Of a stretch of DNA of 6,616 nucleotides, positions 1-5,563 are shown piece by piece. The position numbers and the translations under genes are program-made. The notes under the pieces are model-generated. The model worked only from the letters and a program-made list of their open reading frames with translations, ran no database searches and was not told the DNA's origin. How positions within the stretch are numbered: position 1 is the first letter of the stretch; each line of letters starts with the position of its first letter. Source of the DNA: Ignavibacteria bacterium (GTDB lineage: Bacteria > Bacteroidota > Ignavibacteria > Kapaibacteriales > UBA4661). The stretch covers positions 1 through 6,616 of the forward strand of contig JAAFHM010000275.1 of NCBI GenBank assembly GCA_013298375.1, given 5' to 3'.

Positions 1-479
1 TGGCGGAGCATCGGTAGGGACTGAATAGTGCCAGTTTCGTTATTGGCGTGCATGAGGCTAATGAGTGTTGATGCGTCATTGAAAGCAGGAACGTCTGCAA
101 TGCGCACAAAACCTTGTTCGTCAACAGGTAAAATTGCCGTTGTTATCCCCTCGCGGTGCAGTTCTTCCGCAGGATGCAAGACAGCGTGATGCTCGGTCGC
201 GCCGACGACCACACGCTTGACGAGTGCTGATTCGCGGCAAGCGCTCTTTAGTACAGTATTATTGGACTCCGTGCCGCCACTGGTAAAAATAAGTTCCGCC
301 GGATGAGCGACAATGAGGTGTGCAATCTCTTCCCGCGCATTTTCCACCGCAACACGCGCCTTGCGTCCAAGCGCATAGACTGACGAAGCGTTGCCGTATT
401 CCTCGCGTAGCCAAGGAAGCATGGCTTCTAAAACATGGTCGTCGAGGCGTGTTGTGGCGCTGTTATCAAGGTAAATCAT
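1..479 (-). CDS. Cysteine desulfurase (NifS/IscS-like, class V aminotransferase fold), N-terminal part, runs off left edge
   Basis: The frame opens with ATG at 479 and reads 159 complete codons to the window edge, so the C-terminal half is missing. The start MIYLDNSATT is the classic N-terminus of cysteine desulfurases. It is followed by YGNASS (residues 28-33), the PLP-phosphate-binding GGTESNN (68-74), EHHAV (96-100), whose first His normally stacks on the PLP ring, and HANNETG (144-150). The family takes sulfur from L-cysteine, leaving alanine and an enzyme persulfide that feeds Fe-S cluster assembly, tRNA thiolation or cofactor synthesis in the cytoplasm. The PLP lysine and the catalytic cysteine loop lie outside the window, so IscS, NifS and SufS-like subtypes cannot be separated; the sequence looks more NifS/IscS than SufS. 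No Shine-Dalgarno sequence precedes the ATG. The gene diverges from gatC. Confidence 0.93.
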   Translation of the reverse strand, partial: MIYLDNSATTRLDDHVLEAMLPWLREEYGNASSVYALGRKARVAVENAREEIAHLIVAHPAELIFTSGGTESNNTVLKSACRESALVKRVVVGATEHHAVLHPAEELHREGITTAILPVDEQGFVRIADVPAFNDASTLISLMHANNETGTIQSLPMLR

Positions 480-537
480 GGTAGCTGGGCAAGTTGTGAC
501 GCGGCGTTTGTGGGGCGCTGTCGTAGATTTCTTTTGT

Positions 538-545
538 CAAATATA
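538..545 (-). promoter_or_regulatory. Candidate -7 promoter element (TATATTTG) for the cysteine desulfurase gene
   Basis: Read on the minus strand, the sequence is TATATTTG, an exact match to the Bacteroidota -7 consensus TAnnTTTG. It lies about 58 bases upstream of the ATG at 479, inside the AT-rich centre of the divergent gap. I could not find a matching TTTG -33 element at the usual spacing, so the call rests on one short motif in AT-rich DNA. It also depends on the organism belonging to the Bacteroidota or a close relative. Confidence 0.3.
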
Positions 546-618
546 GCAAAAAATACCGTGAAGTTTTTGTAAATTGCTGGCTTCATGTCGTCATTTCATC
601 CATGAATTATTTGCCATC

Positions 619-915
619 ATGCACATTTCCCTAGAAACCATTGATAACATTGCGCGGCTTTCGCGCCTTGAATTTCCCGATAATGAAAAAGCAGCATTTG
701 TGGAAAAATTCGAGCAGATTATCACTTATTTCGATGCTCTCGAAACATTTGACCTTGAAGGCATAGAGCCGCTCAAAAGCATCGCTGACACAGGAGACAA
801 CACCTTCCGCGACGATGTTTCGGAGCGCTCCACGACAACCGCCGAAGCACTTGCAAACGCTCCAAAACACAATAGCGTCTTTTTCAAAGTTCCGAAAGTT
901 TTGGGTGGAAGTTAA
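619..915 (+). CDS. gatC: Asp/Glu-tRNA(Asn/Gln) amidotransferase subunit C (GatC)
   Basis: This 98-residue protein matches the usual GatC length of about 95-100. GatC is the small subunit that wraps and stabilises GatA-GatB in the GatCAB complex. That complex converts misacylated Glu-tRNA(Gln) and/or Asp-tRNA(Asn) into Gln-tRNA(Gln) and Asn-tRNA(Asn) in the cytoplasm. Visible family marks are the N-terminal helix with IARLSRLEF (11-19), a second helix ending ITYFDALETFD (35-45), GIEPL (48-52), FRDDV (63-67), NAP (80-82) and the C-terminal FKVPKVL (89-95). ATG at 619 is preferred over an in-frame ATG at 574 because it puts the family-typical helix right after MHISLETID; the longer start would add 15 residues that do not look like GatC. 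No clear ribosome binding site is present. gatA and gatB are not adjacent here. Confidence 0.95.
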   Translation: MHISLETIDNIARLSRLEFPDNEKAAFVEKFEQIITYFDALETFDLEGIEPLKSIADTGDNTFRDDVSERSTTTAEALANAPKHNSVFFKVPKVLGGS

Positions 916-946
916 GCGGTGGAGGGTGTATCATGCAAGAATTGCT

Positions 947-986
947 GCCGTCCGGCGGATTTTCCCGTTATCACTCGCCGGACGGC
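947..986. terminator. Perfect 11-bp inverted repeat between convergent genes, candidate terminator
   Basis: GCCGTCCGGCG at 947-957 is the exact reverse complement of CGCCGGACGGC at 976-986, with an 18-base loop; a G-U pair could extend each end. It sits 31 bases after the gatC stop and 29 bases beyond the amidohydrolase stop, where a terminator serving either or both convergent genes would be expected. No T-run follows on the plus strand and only a weak T-rich stretch on the minus strand, so it is not a textbook intrinsic terminator. It may instead protect RNA 3' ends. Confidence 0.5.
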
Positions 987-1015
987 GAAGAAGCCGCCCG
1001 ACGATATGACACGCC

Positions 1016-2671
1016 CTATTTCTTATACACAACCTTCCCGCCGGAAATGGTCGTCAATACCTTCACAGTGCGGAGTTTCTGGACGGAAGCGGTCATAATA
1101 TCATCCTCCAAAACGACCATATCTGCTAATTTCCCTACCTCCAAACTGCCCTTCAATCCCTCTTCAAAACCCGCGATTGCCGCATAAATTGTCATGCCGC
1201 GCAGGGCAATTTCTCGCGTCAAGGCTTGGTCTGCTTGGAAGCCGCCCTGTGGCTTATTCTGCGCATCCTGCCGTGCGACAGCCGCGTGAAAGCCATAAAG
1301 CGGGTTGATGTCTTCAACAGGAAAATCACTGCCAAGCGCGATGATTCCTCGTTGTTCGTAGAGATCTTTGAACGTGTATGCCGTTTTGATGCGCTCCGCG
1401 CCTAATTTCTCGCCCGCCCATGGCATATCGGAAGTGCAGTGCGTGGGCTGTACCGAAGGAATAATGCCGTATTCACGGAATTTGCTCATGTCTTCTTTCG
1501 CCACCACTTGTGCGTGTTCGATGCGCCAGCGCTTGGTTCTGCCAAACATCCCCAGATATTTGCCGTAAAGGTCAAGAATGATGCGGTTCGCCGAATCCCC
1601 GATGCAATGCGTATTGAGTTGAAACGGCGTTTTGCTCAGGCGCTGCACCAGACGCTCCATCCATGCCGGGTCAATCGTCAAAAAGCCACGCGTGGCGGGT
1701 TTATCGCTATACGGAGCCAGCAAACAAGCGCCTCGTGAGCCAAGCGCACCATCGGCAAGCACTTTGAACGAGCGCACGGTCAGATAATCCGTTTGCAAAG
1801 CGCCCTGCTTCAAATAGCGGTCAACATTTTCATCGGTCGGCGTAAGCATGGCATAAACCCGCATATCCAGGCGTTTTGCAGCATAGAGTTTTTTGTACGT
1901 TTCCACCAGTTCGTGCGAAATTCCGGCTTCGGCGACGCTGGTGAGTCCGACGGCAAAACAACGATTTTGTGCCGTCAGTATGGCATCTTCCACTTCTTTT
2001 TCGGTCGGGGCGGGAATCCGCATGGTTACTTTATCCATAGCATTATCCAGCACAATTCCCGTCAATTTCCCATTCACTTTTTCTACCAAACCCCCTTCTA
2101 CGCGGGTTTCGGGCGTAATTCCTGCTAGTGTAAGTGCGGCAGAACTTGCCAAAAGCGCGTGTCCGTCAATTCGAGTCAAGCAAACGGGAACGCCCGGAAA
2201 CAAGGAATCAAGCGGCTCTTTGGTGGGAAAGGCTTTCACTGCCCAATCATTTTGGTCCCAACCGCGCCCGATAATCCAGCGTTTATCAGGATTTGCCTTG
2301 CGGTACGCCTTGAGCTTCTCCAATACTTGCTTGTATGAGGTTGTGCCTTGCAAATCGGCATATTGCAGCATTTGTCCGTAATTGTACAAATGTGCGTGTG
2401 CATCATAAAATCCCGGATAAACCGCCTTCCCTTTTGCATCCAGCATTTGTGGGGCTTTCCAGTTCTGCAGAATTTCTTTCGATGTACCAAGGGCAACAAT
2501 GCGGCTTCCCCGCACTGCAACAGCCTCAGCGGTAGAAAATGCGCCATCGACGGTGTAAATGCGTGCATTATGGAGAATGAAATCGGCTGTTCCTTGCGCA
2601 GACAGGCGCGGAGCAGTACCGAAAAAGCCAAGAAGGGCGATACGAAGCAGGAAGAAAGAGAGTGACTTCAT
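1016..2671 (-). CDS. Exported metal-dependent amidohydrolase, YtcJ / amidohydrolase family 3 type
   Basis: The 551-residue protein starts with a signal peptide: basic MKSLSFFLLR, a hydrophobic core to about residue 18, and a likely signal peptidase I site after LSA (residue 25). There is no lipobox cysteine, so a periplasmic or secreted location is inferred. The mature part begins with the small beta domain usual for the family (ILHNARIYTVD, 32-42; VAVRGSRIVALG, 51-62). The metal-binding HxH follows in FYDAHAH (His92, His94). Other family motifs are IIGRGWDQNDW (133-143), RIDGHALLAS (167-176), KVLADGALGSRGA (303-315), THCIGD (354-359), RIEHAQ (383-388) and LGSDFPVE (446-453, probable metal or catalytic Asp449). 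Members hydrolyse amide or similar C-N bonds, but the substrate cannot be read from sequence. The signal peptide supports ATG at 2671; no Shine-Dalgarno sequence is seen. The gene stands alone and converges with gatC. Confidence 0.92.
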   Translation of the reverse strand: MKSLSFFLLRIALLGFFGTAPRLSAQGTADFILHNARIYTVDGAFSTAEAVAVRGSRIVALGTSKEILQNWKAPQMLDAKGKAVYPGFYDAHAHLYNYGQMLQYADLQGTTSYKQVLEKLKAYRKANPDKRWIIGRGWDQNDWAVKAFPTKEPLDSLFPGVPVCLTRIDGHALLASSAALTLAGITPETRVEGGLVEKVNGKLTGIVLDNAMDKVTMRIPAPTEKEVEDAILTAQNRCFAVGLTSVAEAGISHELVETYKKLYAAKRLDMRVYAMLTPTDENVDRYLKQGALQTDYLTVRSFKVLADGALGSRGACLLAPYSDKPATRGFLTIDPAWMERLVQRLSKTPFQLNTHCIGDSANRIILDLYGKYLGMFGRTKRWRIEHAQVVAKEDMSKFREYGIIPSVQPTHCTSDMPWAGEKLGAERIKTAYTFKDLYEQRGIIALGSDFPVEDINPLYGFHAAVARQDAQNKPQGGFQADQALTREIALRGMTIYAAIAGFEEGLKGSLEVGKLADMVVLEDDIMTASVQKLRTVKVLTTISGGKVVYKK

Positions 2672-3094
2672 AATGGCGGGAAAGAATTGAGGTTGTTGAA
2701 TATTGGGGACACTTTCAGTTGTATGCCTGTGCCACGGTTTTTCGCCGTGCTACGGGTTTCCCCGCGAGATTCCGTCGTGCCAAAGCACGTCATCTGCCAT
2801 TGCAATATAGCATATTTACGGTTACGGACAGAATGAGTTTAATATGTTAATATGCTCAACGTGAGATTACACGCGCTTTACAACCTGAATTTGTTGGATG
2901 TTCGGGGGCGAACGGCGGCAATATCACGGGCGAAAAAAGAGAGAACTATCATTGATTTTGTGAGAAATTCAGTAAATTAAAAGAGTATCTGTCCTGTACG
3001 TGAGCAATACGTTTTTGTGCTGCACCTTTCAATCGTTGCGGGATAACTATTCACGTACTTCTTGCTTTCACGCTTTATAGGGATAATTGAATGT
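2672..3094. other. 423-base divergent intergenic region between amidohydrolase and receptor genes
   Basis: No convincing gene is present; frames starting with ATG are at most about 21 codons and carry no recognisable motif. The part near the amidohydrolase (2733-2789) holds a hairpin cluster listed separately. An AT-rich stretch around 2800-2860 includes a direct repeat, TTAATATG twice (overlapping by one base), and may contain promoters for either direction. A further small perfect hairpin, GTTCG-GGGG-CGAAC, lies at 2900-2913. The last 130 bases before the receptor are AT-rich and probably form its leader. No promoter could be assigned with confidence. Confidence 0.6.
2733..2789. repeat. Cluster of three small adjacent hairpins with overlapping alternative pairings
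   Basis: Three perfect stems follow each other. The first is CACGG (2733-2737) with CCGTG (2745-2749) around a TTTTTCG loop. The second is CGGG (2753-2756) with CCCG (2761-2764) around TTTC. The third is CGTGC (2776-2780) with GCACG (2785-2789) around CAAA. CGTGC also occurs at 2746-2750, so the first and last stems can exchange partners, and CCGT-GCT-ACGG (2745-2755) is a further competing stem. The cluster lies 62-118 bases upstream of the amidohydrolase ATG. It may be a dispersed intergenic repeat, a structured 5' leader on the minus strand, or chance in GC-rich DNA. Confidence 0.4.
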
Positions 3095-5464
3095 ATGCAT
3101 AATTCTTTACCAACTCTTTTTTTCTCCGCATCATCCGTGAGGTTTGCAGGGTTTATCGGGCTTTTGTGTATGCTTTGTATGCCATTTTATCCTGCTATCG
3201 CTGATTCTACCGATTCACTGCTGACACAAATTCAGCAACGACAGGATGATACGACGAAAGTGGAAATGCTGACAACTGTTGCAAACAACCTTGCCAGAGT
3301 TGCGCCCCAAAAAAGCCTTGAATACGGAATGAAGGCGCTGGAACTGGCACAAAAACTGGATTTTCGTCGCGGTGAAGCTCTGGCCGTCTATAGCATTGCG
3401 AACGCACAATATCGCTTAGGCAATTACGCTCCGGCACTGGAATTTGCTATTAAAGCGCAGAATGCGTATGAGAAATTGGGCGAAGTCAAAAAGGTGGCGC
3501 AGTGTTTGAACCGTATTGGCACCATTTACAAAAATCAAAAGCAGTACGACGAAGCAATTAAGGCGCTCAACGAGTCTTTGCGCCTTTTCAAGAGCATTGG
3601 TGATTCGCTCGGCATGGCTGCTCCGACGAATAATTTGGGTGAAACCTATCGAAGTTTGGGGAATAATGCCGCAGCACTACCGTACTTTTTTCAAACACTC
3701 GCTCTGGAAACAACATTCAAAGACACGCTCGGCATAGCCGAAGACCTAGCAAATATCGCCGAAACATACCGCCGGCTTCGTCAATTCGATAGCGCACAAT
3801 ACTACTACAATCAAGCATTAACACGGGGTGGAGACTTGTATTCGCGCTCTGAGGTTCTGTCGGGGTTGGGACGACTGATGCTTGATATCAACGATGTTGA
3901 CCAAGCCTATAAGTACGGGCTTCAAGCCTTTGCGATTGATAGTAGTTCAGGATTTAAGCTGCGCCAAAGAGAATCACTGGAAATTTTGTCAAAAAGTGCC
4001 GCCGCTCGGCAGAAATTTCAAGAAGCGTATTCCTTCCAACAGCGATTAAATCTTGTCAGTGAGGAGCTTTTCAACGAAGAAAACAACAAAAAACTGGATG
4101 CCACGAGGCAAGCCTCCGATTTGAAACGGCAAGAAGTTCAAGCAATGCTTCGCCAAGAAGAAGAACAAAAACGAAGCACCATTCGCAACGCCGTGATTGG
4201 TGGCGCATTTTTGCTGGTTATCATTGGCTTTCTGGTAGTCCTTTCCCGAAGAGCAAAAGTGCGATTAGCCGAGCAGCAAGGTTTGATGCGGCAGATAGGA
4301 GAAGAAAAAGCCTCCGTCGAACGAAAAGTCGAAGAGGCGCGTGCCGAGTTACGCCGCGAGCAAGAAGCGATGCACCAGAAGGACATGGAAAATCTCCGTG
4401 CCGTTCAAGAGCAGCAACAATATCTTGAAGCAAGCACCAAACGCATTTTGGAGGCAATGCAAAAATTTTCCTTAGGCGATTTGACCGTAGAAGTGCAGTC
4501 CAATGGCAACGACGACGATATAAACAAAATAATTATGGGCTTCAACCGCAGTGTTGTTGCCGTGCGAGGCTTAGTGCAACAAGTGATTCAGAATGTCGAA
4601 GAGACCAGCACGATTGCGGCACACATCAGTTCTGCCTCCGGCGAAATGGCTGCCACAAGCGAAGAGCAAGCCGCACAGGTAACGCAAATCGCATCGTCGG
4701 TGGAAAATATGGCGGAATCGGTCAGTGAAAATGCGCGTCACGCCTCGGATGTCAGCCGCATTACCCAGCAAAATGGTACAAATGCCACCGAAGGCGCACG
4801 GGTTGTGGGCGCGGCAGTAACGAAGATAGAGGAAATCGCTAAAGTCGTCAGTGGAGCGGCTGAAGTCGTGGAAAAACTGGGTGATTCCAGTGCGGAAATC
4901 GGCGAAATCGTGCAGGTGATTGAAGAAATTGCTGACCAAACCAATCTTCTCGCGCTGAACGCCGCCATAGAAGCCGCGAGAGCCGGCGACCAAGGACGCG
5001 GCTTTGCGGTTGTTGCCGATGAAGTGCGTAAACTTGCCGAGCGCACTGCCGAAGCCACCAAGCAAATCAGCAGAACTATCAAACATATTCAGCGCGATAC
5101 TCATGAAGCTGTTCATGGCATGAAGCGCGGCAATAATGAAGTGCGGGAAGGCTTGACGCTTGCCAAACAAGCAGGTGAAGCACTGGCAGGTATTCTGAGT
5201 GGCTCGCAGGAAGTGGAAACGAAGGTGAAGCGCTCTGCCGAAGCCACGCAGCAACAATCCTCCACCGCCGCGCAGATTGCAAAGAATGTCGAACACGTTT
5301 CTTCGTCGGTTAATGAAACAACGGCGAGTTTGAGCGAAATCGCCCGTGCAACCGAGAATTTACGCAATCTGACAGAGGTATTGCAGGGATTAGTGAGCGG
5401 TTTCGATGTTGGCGAAAGTGCTATGCGGGCAATACCGCAACTGCAAGGACAGAAGCGCTATTGA
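3095..5464 (+). CDS. Methyl-accepting chemotaxis-type receptor with extracytoplasmic TPR sensor
   Basis: The protein has 789 residues from ATG at 3095. A TTG at 3062 is in frame, but it would add 11 residues before the signal peptide; a weak AGGGA at 3079-3083, 11 bases before the ATG, also favours the latter. Domains in order: signal peptide or N-terminal anchor (about 1-36, hydrophobic FAGFIGLLCMLCM, possible cut after AIA); TPR array with a roughly 40-residue period (about 58-320; repeat starts near 93, 134, 174, 214, 252, 292); charged helix; membrane helix (365-384); coiled coil (about 388-444); HAMP-like segment (about 445-498) with GDLTVEV and DDINKI; and the MCP signalling hairpin. 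The conserved tip lies at 612-651, with DQTNLLALNAAIEAARAGDQ and GFAVVADEVRKLAERT. This tip normally contacts CheA and CheW to control the CheY output. The C-terminus GQKRY lacks an NWETF-like CheR-tethering pentapeptide. The ligand is unknown; TPRs suggest a protein or peptide partner. No che genes are in the window. Confidence 0.93.
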   Translation: MHNSLPTLFFSASSVRFAGFIGLLCMLCMPFYPAIADSTDSLLTQIQQRQDDTTKVEMLTTVANNLARVAPQKSLEYGMKALELAQKLDFRRGEALAVYSIANAQYRLGNYAPALEFAIKAQNAYEKLGEVKKVAQCLNRIGTIYKNQKQYDEAIKALNESLRLFKSIGDSLGMAAPTNNLGETYRSLGNNAAALPYFFQTLALETTFKDTLGIAEDLANIAETYRRLRQFDSAQYYYNQALTRGGDLYSRSEVLSGLGRLMLDINDVDQAYKYGLQAFAIDSSSGFKLRQRESLEILSKSAAARQKFQEAYSFQQRLNLVSEELFNEENNKKLDATRQASDLKRQEVQAMLRQEEEQKRSTIRNAVIGGAFLLVIIGFLVVLSRRAKVRLAEQQGLMRQIGEEKASVERKVEEARAELRREQEAMHQKDMENLRAVQEQQQYLEASTKRILEAMQKFSLGDLTVEVQSNGNDDDINKIIMGFNRSVVAVRGLVQQVIQNVEETSTIAAHISSASGEMAATSEEQAAQVTQIASSVENMAESVSENARHASDVSRITQQNGTNATEGARVVGAAVTKIEEIAKVVSGAAEVVEKLGDSSAEIGEIVQVIEEIADQTNLLALNAAIEAARAGDQGRGFAVVADEVRKLAERTAEATKQISRTIKHIQRDTHEAVHGMKRGNNEVREGLTLAKQAGEALAGILSGSQEVETKVKRSAEATQQQSSTAAQIAKNVEHVSSSVNETTASLSEIARATENLRNLTEVLQGLVSGFDVGESAMRAIPQLQGQKRY

Positions 5465-5563
5465 CACCTTAGTCGTATCGTGACATCGTGAAACGCTGTG
5501 TACCACTCTCTTCACCACAAGTTTCGCCAAAATTTACCACGTGATCCAACCAAACGATGAGTA
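5465..5563 (+). other. 99-base gap between receptor and downstream secreted-protein gene
   Basis: No hairpin followed by a T-run is visible after the receptor stop codon, so co-transcription with the next gene is possible. A short tandem direct repeat, ATCGTGA-C-ATCGTGA, spans 5477-5491, and a CACGTG palindrome sits at 5538-5543. Both are short enough to occur by chance. No promoter could be assigned. Confidence 0.4.

Noticed and set aside
533..560. A possible TTTG / TAnnTTTG promoter pair for gatC
   Set aside because: TTTG at 533-536 is present, but the downstream partner at 554-561 matches the -7 consensus only partly.
574..618. A 15-residue N-terminal extension of GatC from the ATG at 574
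   Set aside because: The added residues do not resemble GatC, and the protein from 619 already has full family length.
933..1187. An 84-codon plus-strand frame starting just after gatC
   Set aside because: Its first third is the inverted repeat region and the rest is antisense to the amidohydrolase C-terminus. There is no ribosome binding site or recognisable motif.
1893..2381. A 162-codon plus-strand frame within the amidohydrolase gene
   Set aside because: It is antisense to a well-supported enzyme with intact motifs throughout. The translation is low-complexity (S, T, P rich) and unrecognisable.
2898..2963. A 21-codon plus-strand frame in the intergenic region
   Set aside because: It is too short, overlaps a small hairpin, has no ribosome binding site and no recognisable product.
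3062..3094. A TTG start giving an 800-residue receptor
   Set aside because: The ATG at 3095 gives a cleaner signal peptide and has a weak purine-rich site upstream; the extra 11 residues add nothing recognisable.
4571..5296. A 241-codon open frame on the minus strand inside the receptor gene
   Set aside because: It lies wholly antisense to the highly conserved MCP signalling domain, whose codon bias easily leaves the opposite frame open. Its translation is rich in F, H, C and R and shows no family motif.
5477..5491. Tandem ATCGTGA repeats as an operator
   Set aside because: Two 7-base copies separated by one base can arise by chance, and no promoter was found to give them context.
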